From positions 1-64,000 of the forward strand of contig CAYWSX010000011.1 of NCBI GenBank assembly GCA_964461115.1: a stretch of DNA of 64,000 nt, given 5' to 3'. This DNA is from RGIG2134 sp964461115. Lineage in GTDB: Bacteria; Cyanobacteriota; Vampirovibrionia; Gastranaerophilales; Gastranaerophilaceae. Below, in pieces: positions 52,408-61,797 of this stretch. Positions within the stretch are counted from its first letter, which is position 1, and each line of letters begins with the position of its first letter. Under the pieces are notes generated by a model that was not told where the DNA came from, did no database searches, and saw only the letters and a list, made by a program, of their open reading frames with translations. Made by a program: the position numbers and the translations under genes.

Positions 52408-55400
52408 TTATTCGATTTTGTCCCAAAAGCTTGGAACGGCTTTTTGTATTTGTTGTCTTGCTGTGTCTCTTAACGCATTTCCCGCAGATTGCACAGCAGT
52501 TGAAGCGGCGCTTTGGACTGCGCTTTGTACGGTGTTTTGTGCTGCCGTTGCTCCGGCTTTTCCTGTGATAGCAGGTATTTTGATGTAATCAGTTACTTTA
52601 GACGGGATTATACTTTGAATTTGAGCGGCAATCTCTGCCTTAGCTGCTCTTACTTCGGATTCTGACGCAATCCATTTGAAAGTTCTTACCGAAGTTGGTT
52701 TTTCGACGTCGCCGTTAATGATAACCTGAAATTGTTTTGTGTCACTCATCGGCGGTACAAGCTGCGGAATTCTTGCCAGCGTTTCTTCGTCTTTAATAGC
52801 GTTATATGTGGATAAAATATTCGAAGCGGAAGCGCCGAATTTGGGAATGTTGCCCAAAAGCTTGCTTACGGACATATCTCCTATAGGTCCCATCACACTG
52901 ACAACTTCTCTGGCTGCGCGTCCGAGAATCTCCAGGTCTGCAAAATTATTTAACAAATTATAGCGCCCCGTGATGTACAAACTCATCTGCGGACCTCCCG
53001 AGTGTACAGGGCTAAGCTCTGCCCAGCCGTTTGCAAATGTCAAATGTCCTTTAAGGTATCTGAATCTTCCTGTGTTTTTCGGTGCCAGTGTTTGAATTAC
53101 ATTATTTACGGTAGATTGTGCAAATCTTTGTGAAAGCAGGTTTGACGCGTATATAAAGTGTTCCAGTCTTCCAAGTGTGCCCATATGCCCTTCTGAAATA
53201 CTAAAGTCCGCATATCCTCTTAAAGACTGCATTTGTTGTTTCCAAGTAGTGCCCATCAGTGTCAATTTTGTATCAAAATCAAGTTTTCCATGAATTTGGT
53301 CTTTTAATCCGGCCGTTGACATTATTGCAGGGTTTGCGTCCAGCCCGCGTCCTTGAATCGTTGCATTCATTGTCTCGTAAGGCACATTGTAGGTTACATC
53401 ACCTGCAACCACACCATTATATGCCGTTGCGCGGAGATTGTTCAGTTTTAATATGTTGCTTTTCATTGTGAAATCGCCGCTTGCACTTGATAAAATAAGA
53501 TTGCCGGATTTTAAGCGGGCAATATTTGCGCGTCCTTTTTGTATAATTACAGGTACGGCTGCACCCGGCGATACTGTGGTTTGCGGCATTATTTCCATAA
53601 GCTGTAGGAGTTTATCCACATCAACATATTCTGAATTTATGTTCAATTCGTGAATTGTTGTATATTTACCGAAATTTGTGTTTATTAATGCGTCCAGCCC
53701 TAATTTTGAGCCGTTAAGGTTTACGGATGGACATTTTACGCTTATTGTACTTTTGTTGAAATCCGCATAAATATTTTGTCCTGAAAGTTTATAGTCAGGC
53801 ACGATTATGTTCGGAATTTCAATTTTACCTGCAATTATAGGTGCATTTACTGTGCCCCCTGCGTTTATGTCTGCTTTTAATGTAATCGAAGAACCTTTCA
53901 TCCCCGGTATAGCCGCTGTTAGAGGCGCTATAGTGGAAATTTTTATTCCTTCGAGTGTTTGTATTTTTGAGGACAAATTCCCGATTTTTCCGCTTACACT
54001 TAATATTTTTGACGAGTTCGAAATATTATTTGCATAGAGCCCTAAATCATTTATTTTAAGCAAGTTGCCGCTTAGTTCCAACTCTGCATTTGTTATACTT
54101 GGCTTTCCGGTAAGGTTGTTTATATCCAGCGCCGCAATGTGATTTTGCGCATTCGCATAGGCCTGAGCAGAGATTTTTGTATCTGCTCCGTTGGAAATTA
54201 TTCTTGCTTTAATCGGAATAATCCCTTTTGTACTAATCATTGAATGATTTTCTCGCGGAATATATTTCAGCCCATCTGCCGCAGTGAAATTGCCGTCTGC
54301 TGTGATTTCCGCGTCAGGTTTTGTTGAATAGTTTTTTATGATTCCGCTTAAAGTGAAGTTCGAATTATCAAGATATAAAGTTGACGGTTTTATTGTGATA
54401 TTCTTTGTATCAAATGCTAATTCACCTTTGGGGAAGGAGAGTTTAGTGTAAGGTTCGTCCAGAGTGACCAGGACTCCTTCCGCTTTTGCTGTTCCTTTGA
54501 AATTCCCTTTTTGGTCTGCAATTAAATCCACCAAAACCGAATTTGCATATGCTCCTGCACTTATCGTATTTTCTCTTGCCTTGAGTCCGATTATTTTCAA
54601 GTCTATATCAGGCTCAACTTTGTCCAGCCTGCCCTTTGCTGTAACGTTCATTGAGAGCAGCCCGTTTGTAAGTTGTAGGTTCTTTTTTGTCGTTGCAGGG
54701 GCAAACGCTTCATACAGCAGGTTCAAAGGGAGCTTGTCCGCAGTTATTTTTAAATCTGCGTTTGCATTCGTGTCTATAATTCCTGTGGCGTTAAATAACG
54801 AGCCGTTTACGAGCGCGGAACTGTCTTTTATTCGAATTTTATTGTTGCTGAAATCGAGATTCGACTTGATAGCGGTGATTTTGAGCGGCAGTTGGCTATG
54901 CGTTATACTTCCGTTTGAGATTTTTAAGTGCCCGCTCGATTCAATTTTTTTCATATCGCTTTTGACAACAAAATCAGAGTCTAAATAACCTGTGATTGTC
55001 AGTTTATCAAGGTCTGTTTTTAAATTTGTTACATCAGTGAGCGCAATCAGCACACGCTGGATGTCTGCAAGTTCAATTTTGCCCGATTTTATCTGCAAAT
55101 CTATAAACTGCTTTCTGCCGTTTTTGAAAAGTCCTTCAATCAAGAATTTTTCGTTTTTGTCCACAAAAAGTTGTGAACTAATATCAATTTTGCTTCCTTT
55201 AAATACGAGTTTTAAAAAACTGCCGCCTATATTTTGCCCTTGAAGTTTGTAGTTTATTTTGTCGGTATTCATAAAACCTTTTAATAAAATCTCTCCGTCT
55301 TTTTGGCTTATTTTTAAGTCAGTGTCGATTTTGGCACCGAAATTGTACTTTAAAATAGGAGGTATAGGATTAAAGGTGATTTTGGGAATTGAGCACGGTT

Positions 55401-56103
55401 CGTTTGTCTGGGGCTGCATTTCAGGTAAGAATGACTCAATTTTTACTTGAAAATCCGCGTGTTTTTGGTTATTCACGAGCATTTTTCCGTTGGTTACAAT
55501 TTTTATTTTTTTCCCGAGTTCAAAATCATAAATTTTAAATTTTTCCCCTCTTGCGCTCAATATATTTCCTGTTCTTTTATCTTTAAGATTTAAAGAGTAG
55601 TTTTTTATGACAATATCAGGCATTTTGTTTGAAATTTTAATCGGCGGATTCTGAGGCGTGGATGGTGGGTTTTCAGTATTTTTTTTAGCTTGTTTTTCAA
55701 AAAAACTGTTCAAATATTTTTCAATGTCGTATCTGCCGTCATTTTCTATTGCCACATATACTTTTGGCTCTTCAAACTGCAAGTCGGACAGCTGAAAGTT
55801 CAGAAACAGTAATTTTAAGAGATTTATACCAGCTTCCCCCTTTTTTGCGGACAAAAGTTCTTTTTGGTTCGGATATTTTATGCTGACGCCGCTCATTGCG
55901 AGTTTTGCTTTTAAATCCCAGGTTGTTTTCAGCTTTATATTTGCGGTGCTAAATTCCAGTCCGGAAGCTTCTCTCACGGCTTTTTGAATGTCGGGCTGAT
56001 AGCTATTCAGGTTCACGAAATTTGGCAAAATTAACAAAAATGTTAAATATACTCCAGCCAAAACAGATAGTAATGCAACACCCAATACCTTAAAAGCTTT
56101 CAT
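52408..56103 (-). CDS. AsmA-like large envelope protein
   Basis: The 1231-aa protein has an N-terminal membrane helix (VLGVALLSVLAGVYLTFLLI) followed by long beta-rich repeats (for example DLDKLTITGYLDSDFVV and LKINDLGLYANN), typical of AsmA/TamB/YhdP bridge-like proteins that span the periplasm and move lipids. The C-terminal 200 residues contain the AsmA-like end (ADFSISEGHMGTLG; SPVHSGGPQMSLYITG). An ACGGAG Shine-Dalgarno sequence supports the start. Confidence 0.8.
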   Translation of the reverse strand: MKAFKVLGVALLSVLAGVYLTFLLILPNFVNLNSYQPDIQKAVREASGLEFSTANIKLKTTWDLKAKLAMSGVSIKYPNQKELLSAKKGEAGINLLKLLFLNFQLSDLQFEEPKVYVAIENDGRYDIEKYLNSFFEKQAKKNTENPPSTPQNPPIKISNKMPDIVIKNYSLNLKDKRTGNILSARGEKFKIYDFELGKKIKIVTNGKMLVNNQKHADFQVKIESFLPEMQPQTNEPCSIPKITFNPIPPILKYNFGAKIDTDLKISQKDGEILLKGFMNTDKINYKLQGQNIGGSFLKLVFKGSKIDISSQLFVDKNEKFLIEGLFKNGRKQFIDLQIKSGKIELADIQRVLIALTDVTNLKTDLDKLTITGYLDSDFVVKSDMKKIESSGHLKISNGSITHSQLPLKITAIKSNLDFSNNKIRIKDSSALVNGSLFNATGIIDTNANADLKITADKLPLNLLYEAFAPATTKKNLQLTNGLLSMNVTAKGRLDKVEPDIDLKIIGLKARENTISAGAYANSVLVDLIADQKGNFKGTAKAEGVLVTLDEPYTKLSFPKGELAFDTKNITIKPSTLYLDNSNFTLSGIIKNYSTKPDAEITADGNFTAADGLKYIPRENHSMISTKGIIPIKARIISNGADTKISAQAYANAQNHIAALDINNLTGKPSITNAELELSGNLLKINDLGLYANNISNSSKILSVSGKIGNLSSKIQTLEGIKISTIAPLTAAIPGMKGSSITLKADINAGGTVNAPIIAGKIEIPNIIVPDYKLSGQNIYADFNKSTISVKCPSVNLNGSKLGLDALINTNFGKYTTIHELNINSEYVDVDKLLQLMEIMPQTTVSPGAAVPVIIQKGRANIARLKSGNLILSSASGDFTMKSNILKLNNLRATAYNGVVAGDVTYNVPYETMNATIQGRGLDANPAIMSTAGLKDQIHGKLDFDTKLTLMGTTWKQQMQSLRGYADFSISEGHMGTLGRLEHFIYASNLLSQRFAQSTVNNVIQTLAPKNTGRFRYLKGHLTFANGWAELSPVHSGGPQMSLYITGRYNLLNNFADLEILGRAAREVVSVMGPIGDMSVSKLLGNIPKFGASASNILSTYNAIKDEETLARIPQLVPPMSDTKQFQVIINGDVEKPTSVRTFKWIASESEVRAAKAEIAAQIQSIIPSKVTDYIKIPAITGKAGATAAQNTVQSAVQSAASTAVQSAGNALRDTARQQIQKAVPSFWDKIE

Positions 56104-56167
56104 AGTTTCTCCGTAAACAACCTTTGACGCTTTAATTTTAAACTAAATTTTCACTATTGTAAATTTA

Positions 56168-56196
56168 TTGATAAAAAATTTTTGAGGATTTATAAT
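56168..56196 (+). promoter_or_regulatory. Promoter of the 111-aa RWYD gene
   Basis: TTGATA, a 17-bp spacer and a perfect TATAAT lie upstream of the AAGGAAAGG Shine-Dalgarno sequence (56214-56222) and TTG start 56229. Confidence 0.65.
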
Positions 56197-56228
56197 GTAG
56201 TTGAAATCGTTTTAAGGAAAGGTATATT

Positions 56229-56564
56229 TTGGAAAAACGACGCTGGTATGACAGGCATGATGCGACAGAAAGAGCTTTCGGATACTTGAAGCAACTGGAT
56301 TTTAAGAGCCAGTTCAGGGTTTCGGAGGATATTATGTCTATTGCCTGCGCAATAAAAAATGCGCACAAAGAAGAAGATGAAGAACAGCCATTGAGTATAG
56401 GTTTGGACAGGGTTCTCGGGCTTTATCAGTCAAGCAACATGCGACGTTGGTACGACCAATATCCATACTTAAATCAGGCCATTTTAACGATTTCTACGCT
56501 TCCGGAGGAAGATTATAAAAATATTATGGAAGGTTTGTGTGATTCTTTAAACCCGGGCGGTTAA
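56229..56564 (+). CDS. Small protein with two RWYD modules (B)
   Basis: The product is 111 aa. The TTG start is supported by AAGGAAAGG 6 nt upstream; it begins (M)EKRRWYDRHDATERAF and has a second copy at residues 72-76 (MRRWYDQYPYLNQAIL). The modules are separated by an acidic linker. The family is unrecognised. It shares the module with the HTH protein at 46698 and with the gene at 57296, only 730 bp away on the other strand. Soluble, no signal peptide. Confidence 0.8.
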   Translation: MEKRRWYDRHDATERAFGYLKQLDFKSQFRVSEDIMSIACAIKNAHKEEDEEQPLSIGLDRVLGLYQSSNMRRWYDQYPYLNQAILTISTLPEEDYKNIMEGLCDSLNPGG

Positions 56565-56565
56565 T

Positions 56566-57306
56566 TTAGCCCGCAGAAAGTCCTGCGCATAGACTCACAG
56601 ACTGTGCTGTCATTCCTTTTGCTTCGTCTGAAACCAAATATTTTACAAGTGCAGCTATTTCGTCAGGTTCTATGTATCTGCGCTGAGGAATGGTTTCAAT
56701 AATTTCATTTGCAGAAAAATCGCTTTTATTTTCTGCATAATTCGTGATTTCCGTATCAACCCAACCCGGATTTATTGTATTTACAGTGATTTCGTATTCT
56801 GCGAGTTCAAGTGCCAGAGATTTTGTTAAACCTTGAAAAGCGGACTTTGTCATTGAATAAAGAGACGCATTCGCCTCGCCGACTATACCCGAAATTGAAC
56901 CTATATTAACAATTCTTCCCCACTTTTGTTTTTTCATTTGAGGCGTGAATAGTTTTATTAATTTATACGGAGTTTTCAAATTTAAATTAATAAGGTTGTC
57001 AATATCATCATTATCCGTGTCTTCAACAGGCGACCAAACATACTGCCCCGCGTTGTTTATTAGGATATCAATTTTGCCGCATTTTTCAGTGATTTTTTTA
57101 AATAATTCCTCTGTACTGTTTGTATTTGCAAGGTCAAGCGGGAAATAGCCTGAGGCACTGATTTCTGCACAGGTTTTTTTAAGCAACTCTTCATTTCTGG
57201 CGCATAAAAATACGGAATAACCTTCATTGATAAGAGTTTTGGCTATGCTTTTGCCGATACCTTTGGACGCACCGGTGACAAGTGCAATTTTTTTGTTATT
57301 CTTCAT
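56566..57306 (-). CDS. Short-chain dehydrogenase/reductase (FabG-like)
   Basis: The product is about 246 aa from ATG 57306; an in-frame TTG two codons before it is also possible. Classical SDR motifs: TGASKGIGK (NAD(P)-binding), NNAG, catalytic Ser in NIGSISGI, Y-x3-K in YSMTK and NPGWVDTEI. The substrate is not evident; 3-oxoacyl-ACP reductase is the usual annotation for such sequences. The start lies inside the end of RWYD gene C, so both are cotranscribed. Confidence 0.9.
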   Translation of the reverse strand: MKNNKKIALVTGASKGIGKSIAKTLINEGYSVFLCARNEELLKKTCAEISASGYFPLDLANTNSTEELFKKITEKCGKIDILINNAGQYVWSPVEDTDNDDIDNLINLNLKTPYKLIKLFTPQMKKQKWGRIVNIGSISGIVGEANASLYSMTKSAFQGLTKSLALELAEYEITVNTINPGWVDTEITNYAENKSDFSANEIIETIPQRRYIEPDEIAALVKYLVSDEAKGMTAQSVSLCAGLSAG

Positions 57307-57631
57307 AAACAAGATTTTCCTGAACCATAATTTGGAATAAAAACTCTAAAACAGACTCGCAAATGACTTTTTTCGTTGATTCATCCGCAGTTTTTAAAAG
57401 CTCGATTGATGAGTGAAGATTGGGGTTTATGTCATACCATCGACGATAGCTTGGCAGCATGTTTTTGCTTAGATACTCAATTTTGGTATCGTTCATACTG
57501 TTTTTATAGCTCATTACGATTTGAACTAAATCCTGTGCCACTGAATCTTGAATTTCGGTCGGCAAATGCTCTAATATTTTCATTATCGGAGCCAAATACG
57601 GATCTTCATCATACCATCTCACATACTTCAT
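57296..57631 (-). CDS. Small protein with two RWYD modules (C)
   Basis: The product is 111 aa from ATG 57631, the same length as protein B. It begins MKYVRWYDEDPYLAPIMKIL and has a second module at residues 64-67 (YRRWYDINPNLHSSIELL). The TATAAT exactly 6 nt before the ATG makes this a probable leaderless mRNA; an in-frame upstream TTG overlaps that box and is rejected. It overlaps the SDR gene. Confidence 0.8.
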   Translation of the reverse strand: MKYVRWYDEDPYLAPIMKILEHLPTEIQDSVAQDLVQIVMSYKNSMNDTKIEYLSKNMLPSYRRWYDINPNLHSSIELLKTADESTKKVICESVLEFLFQIMVQENLVYEE

Positions 57632-57637
57632 TGGTCG

Positions 57638-57666
57638 ATTATAGCATTTTTTCTTACTCAAGTAAA
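57638..57666 (-). promoter_or_regulatory. Leaderless-type promoter of RWYD gene C
   Basis: On the minus strand TTTACT (57661-57666), a 17-bp spacer and TATAAT (57638-57643, preceded by TGC as an extended -10) end 6 nt before ATG 57631, so the expected start of transcription falls on or next to the A of ATG. Confidence 0.65.
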
Positions 57667-57736
57667 ATATTCTTAATGAATGCTGGATATATGTTACATG
57701 TCAGGGTACAATTTAATTATCAAGCGAGAAGGAATT

Positions 57737-59101
57737 ATGATGTCGGCAAATTTAGTAAAAGCGGATGAGAATACGGCGATGAAACTGCCTCCGCAAAGTA
57801 TCGAAGCGGAAGAAGCAATTTTGGGAGCTATTTTGACAAACCCTGTTTGTCTCAACAAGATTGTTGAATATCTTGTGCCTGCAACGTTCTATAAGCCCGC
57901 ACACAGAAGCATTTATGACGCTATAATAAAACTATACAACGGCAATTTGGCAATTGACATTGTAACCGTATCCGAAATGCTTCGTGAGCAAGATAAACTC
58001 GAAGCCGTCGGCGGGCGTGCATACATAAATGACCTTGCGCTTGCTGTTACTACTACGGCTAACGTCGATTATTATGCCAAAATTGTTCAGGAAAAGGCTA
58101 TTAAGCGTTCGTTGATAAACGCGGGTTCTGAAATCGTGTCTATGGCATATGATAACAGGACAACAGAAGATACGTTAGACAGTGCCGAGAAATTAATTTT
58201 TGATATTGCTCAGCAAAAATCAAGCTCAGATCTTGAGTCTATTAAAGATTTGGTAATCCCTACTTTTGACAAAATCGAATACCGTTACAACCACCGTGAT
58301 ACGCTCACCGGTGTGGGGACGGGATTTTATGACCTTGATGAAATGACTTCCGGGCTTCAAAAATCAGATTTAATTATACTTGCGGCTCGGCCTTCAATGG
58401 GTAAAACGGCATTTGCGCTGAATATTGCCCAACATGTAGGATTATATGAAAAAAGGCCTGTTGCTGTATTTTCACTTGAAATGCCTAAGGAGCAGCTTGT
58501 TTCGAGAATGATGTGTTCTGAGGCTGAAGTTGATTCCCAACGTTTGAAGACGGGAAATATGGGCTCAGCCGATTGGGAAAAACTCACAACAAGTATGAGT
58601 AAATTCACAGACGCTCCGATTTACATTGATGATACATCTGGTGTTACTGTTATGGATATTCGTGCAAAATGCCGCCGACTTGCAATGCAGGAAAAGGAAT
58701 TGGGGCTTGTTGTAATTGACTATTTACAGTTAATGGAAGGTAACTCCAAAGACGATCGTTTCCAGCAGGTTTCGGCAATTTCAAGAGGTTTAAAGACGCT
58801 TGCAAGAGAATTGAATGTTCCAATTATTGCGCTTTCACAGCTTTCACGTGCAGTTGAGTCCAGAACAGATAAACGTCCTATGCTTTCAGACTTGAGAGAA
58901 TCAGGCGCAATCGAGCAGGACGCGGATATTGTAATGTTTATTTATCGTGACGAATACTACAACAAAGATAGCAGCGAAAATAAAGGTACTGCGGAAGTCG
59001 TTATTGCAAAACACAGAAACGGTCCTGTCGGCAACGTCGAACTATTGTTCCAATCCTCCATTACTAAATTTAAAAACCGCGCTAAGCCTAACGTATTCTA
59101 A
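57737..59101 (+). CDS. dnaB: Replicative DNA helicase DnaB
   Basis: The product is 454 aa from ATG 57737 (or 453 from the next ATG); GAGAAGGA lies just upstream. The N-terminal domain has QSIEAEEAILGAI; the RecA-like domain has Walker A ARPSMGKTAF, VFSLEMPKEQLVSR, VIDYLQLM and the DLRESGAIEQDADIV segment. It unwinds DNA at the replication fork. No intein is seen. Confidence 0.97.
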   Translation: MMSANLVKADENTAMKLPPQSIEAEEAILGAILTNPVCLNKIVEYLVPATFYKPAHRSIYDAIIKLYNGNLAIDIVTVSEMLREQDKLEAVGGRAYINDLALAVTTTANVDYYAKIVQEKAIKRSLINAGSEIVSMAYDNRTTEDTLDSAEKLIFDIAQQKSSSDLESIKDLVIPTFDKIEYRYNHRDTLTGVGTGFYDLDEMTSGLQKSDLIILAARPSMGKTAFALNIAQHVGLYEKRPVAVFSLEMPKEQLVSRMMCSEAEVDSQRLKTGNMGSADWEKLTTSMSKFTDAPIYIDDTSGVTVMDIRAKCRRLAMQEKELGLVVIDYLQLMEGNSKDDRFQQVSAISRGLKTLARELNVPIIALSQLSRAVESRTDKRPMLSDLRESGAIEQDADIVMFIYRDEYYNKDSSENKGTAEVVIAKHRNGPVGNVELLFQSSITKFKNRAKPNVF

Positions 59102-59102
59102 G

Positions 59103-60137
59103 CTAAGCGATTATGTCGCAAGCTTTTAGAGGCTGAGACGCGCCTGCCGCATTTTGAAGTCCTGCTGCTGCCGCTGAAGTTTCAGGGTGATGAGGCGATG
59201 TCATTGCTATATCCGGATCGCGTTGTTGATAAATTTCTGCAACTCTTTTCTTTAACGCTTCAGGTGATTTATTATAAAGTTCCATTACGTAATCCATTTC
59301 AGGGTCTTTTACAGGCGGGTTTTCATTTTTGCTTTGTTCTTTCCAAAATTTTGCCTGCTCCAGAAAAGCTTCCTGTTCTTCGGTTATAGAAGTGTAGGGA
59401 TCGTTGTCTTTTGCATGTAAAAACTCGTGTCGGAGGTATGAGGCCACAATTTTCGGGTTAGCATAAATATAATCATTGGTGACAGCAATTCGTCTTTTTG
59501 CGTGTTCGTATTGCGCAATATTGCTGTGCCCGCTCATTTGATTCGTATTGTCAAATACAACGCAAACATCCGCCAAATCCTTCATGTAGCCTGCCGGAAG
59601 ATGTGTTTTTACCATAGAAATTGCATCATTAAGATTCTTTTGCGCCTGTTCCTGACGCTGCTTTGCGGCTTGCGAAGGATTAAAAATTGAGGAATGTAAG
59701 TTTTTTGTTTCCTCGAGATTTCTTCGCGCATAATCTGACGAAATATCAGCTTTGAGTGCTTCTTCGAAATTTTTTATTGCGGATTGATACTGCCCGTTTG
59801 AACGATAAGCCTCGCCAAGTAAAACAAGCACCTCTGTGTCGCCTGGTTTGTCTTTTTTTGTAATTTCAAGTTCTTTTATTGCTTCGGTGAAATTTTTGTT
59901 TAATTTATAAGCTTTTCCCAAATTGAAATGGGCATCGGTGAAGTCAGGCGAAAGTTCTAAGGCTTTCTTGTAGCATTCGATAGCTTGTTCAAGTTCGTTT
60001 AACTGTAAAAAATCATTACCCTTTTCTTTTTCTGCTTTAGCAGCAGTCGAACCCTCCGCACCAAAAGTTCTGCCCTGCATATATTTTGGGCAGATATTTT
60101 GCGAATATTGAAGTTGATTTAAAGCTATTGAACTCAA
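59103..60137 (-). CDS. TPR protein with HExxH-type metallopeptidase-like domain
   Basis: The 344-aa protein has about three TPR units at residues 35-145 (EKGNDFLQLNELEQAIECY; LGKAYKLNKNFTEAIKEL), then a domain with RHEFLHAKD (H237, E238, H241) and a downstream acidic EEQEAFLE that could be the third zinc ligand as in gluzincins. The N-terminus has no clear signal peptide; the last 40 residues are Ala/Gly-rich. No known family was recognised. The protease function is inferred. Confidence 0.75.
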   Translation of the reverse strand: MSSIALNQLQYSQNICPKYMQGRTFGAEGSTAAKAEKEKGNDFLQLNELEQAIECYKKALELSPDFTDAHFNLGKAYKLNKNFTEAIKELEITKKDKPGDTEVLVLLGEAYRSNGQYQSAIKNFEEALKADISSDYARRNLEETKNLHSSIFNPSQAAKQRQEQAQKNLNDAISMVKTHLPAGYMKDLADVCVVFDNTNQMSGHSNIAQYEHAKRRIAVTNDYIYANPKIVASYLRHEFLHAKDNDPYTSITEEQEAFLEQAKFWKEQSKNENPPVKDPEMDYVMELYNKSPEALKKRVAEIYQQRDPDIAMTSPHHPETSAAAAGLQNAAGASQPLKACDIIA

Positions 60138-60227
60138 TTTTTCACCTTACCGAAACTTAAAACACTCTGAATGTTGTTTTTTGCCATATTTTTTCAAAAA
60201 TGTTACAAAAAATAAAGAAGAAAAAAT

Positions 60228-60258
60228 AAAAAGCTCCGAAAATTTCGGAGCTTTTTTT
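60228..60258 (-). terminator. Rho-independent terminator of ftsZ
   Basis: AAAGCTCCGAAA and TTTCGGAGCTTT form a perfect stem; on the minus strand it is followed by a T-rich run (the plus-strand A tract). Confidence 0.8.
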
Positions 60259-60272
60259 ATTGAATTTTGTTG

Positions 60273-61466
60273 TTATTTTTTCAAGAATTCAGGAATATCA
60301 AGCAAGCTTGAAGCAACTTCCTGTGCAGACTTGTTAACAGATGGTGCTGCAGGAGCGGAAGGTGCCGCTGAGTTTGCACTAAACGAACCTGAGAAGAAAT
60401 CAGCTGCTGTCAAAGAGCGGGGCTCTTCTTTTGCTTTAGGTAATGAATTTTTAAGTTCGAAACCGGTTGCAATAACAGTGATTTGGATTTCGCCTTGAAT
60501 TCTGTCATCAATAACAGAACCGAAAGTAACAATAGCGTCTTCAGATACAGCGTCGTGGATAACTTGAGCCGCTTCTGTAACTTCGTGAAGCGTCATATCC
60601 GGACCGCCTGTAACGTTGAGAATAATACCTGACGCACCGTTGATAGTTGTTTCAAGAAGAGGAGAGTTGATAGCTGCTGTAGCTGCTTCCATCGCTCTGC
60701 CTTCGCCTGAACCGCGCCCGATACCCATAAGAGCTGACCCTGATGACTCCATAACAGCTTTAACGTCAGCAAAGTCAACGTTGATAAGCCCAGGAACCGT
60801 GATAATGTCAGAAATACCCTGAACACCGCGGAGAAGAACTTCGTCAACTACATGGAATGCTTCTCTCATTGTAGTACGTTTATCAACAACGTCCATTAAT
60901 TTATCGTTAGGGATAACAATTAATGCGTCAACTGTTTCTTTTAATTTTTCTAAGCCTTGAATAGCTTGGTTTAATCTTCGTCTGCCTTCAAAAGCAAAAG
61001 GTTTTGTAACAACGCCGATAGTCAGTGCGCCAAGTTCTTTTGCAATTTTAGCAACAACAGGAGCTGCACCTGTGCCGGTTCCGCCGCCCATACCTGCTGT
61101 GATGAAAACCATATCTGCGCCGTCTAAAGCTTGCAAAATGTTTTCACGTGTTTCTTCAGCAGCTTTTTCGCCGATTGAAGGATCTCCGCCTGCGCCGAGA
61201 CCTTGTGTAAGCTTGTTGCCGAGTTGAATTCTGTTTGAAGCTGCACTCATACCTAAAACTTGAGCGTCAGTGTTCATTGCCCAGAAATCAACGCCGCTGA
61301 GACCTGCTTTAATCATTCGATTAACAGCATTCCCGCCGCCGCCGCCGACACCGATAACTTTAATTTCTGCAGGGTTCACACCTGATTGTGACTCTACGAT
61401 ATTATCGCTTGCACTTATACTTGGTTGTACAGGCTCTTTTCTTCCAAAAATGTCATAGTTTTCCAC
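60273..61466 (-). CDS. ftsZ: Cell division protein FtsZ
   Basis: The 397-aa tubulin-like GTPase begins with GTG, supported by GAGGG 7 nt upstream. Visible: GVGGGGGNAVNRM, the tubulin signature GGGTGTG (127-133), and the C-terminal conserved peptide LLDIPEFLKK that binds ZipA/FtsA/SepF-type partners. It forms the Z-ring. It has a 270-330 bp promoter region upstream and its own terminator. Confidence 0.98.
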   Translation of the reverse strand: MENYDIFGRKEPVQPSISASDNIVESQSGVNPAEIKVIGVGGGGGNAVNRMIKAGLSGVDFWAMNTDAQVLGMSAASNRIQLGNKLTQGLGAGGDPSIGEKAAEETRENILQALDGADMVFITAGMGGGTGTGAAPVVAKIAKELGALTIGVVTKPFAFEGRRRLNQAIQGLEKLKETVDALIVIPNDKLMDVVDKRTTMREAFHVVDEVLLRGVQGISDIITVPGLINVDFADVKAVMESSGSALMGIGRGSGEGRAMEAATAAINSPLLETTINGASGIILNVTGGPDMTLHEVTEAAQVIHDAVSEDAIVTFGSVIDDRIQGEIQITVIATGFELKNSLPKAKEEPRSLTAADFFSGSFSANSAAPSAPAAPSVNKSAQEVASSLLDIPEFLKK

Positions 61467-61797
61467 TAATTGACCCTCATATTAATCTAATACGTTTCAG
61501 TTTATGAGTTTTGCTTCCAAGCTTTGTTTGTTCTGCGGGTTTAAATTCGGCTGTCAATGGGCTTTTGTATGCTATTCACAAAACCTCGACCCCTAATTTG
61601 TAGACCCCCGCTTGAAAGGTTATACTTTAACTAATTACATATTATTTGAAATATTCAAAATAGTAAAGAAAATTAAGCATTTTTTTGTCGATATGTTAAT
61701 ATATTTTAAACTTTTTTAATATAAATAATGCATTAACTTGATAAAGTTTTTTGCTATTTGTGATAAAATTGTTAATAAATTTTGTGAGGAAGCTGTT
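61467..61797. other. 331-bp divergent intergenic region
   Basis: Lies between ftsZ and the PQ-loop gene. On the plus strand TTGATA (61738) is followed by GATAAA 18 bp later. On the minus strand a TTGACA occurs about 90 bp upstream of ftsZ without a good -10. No ORF or RNA fold was recognised. Confidence 0.5.
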
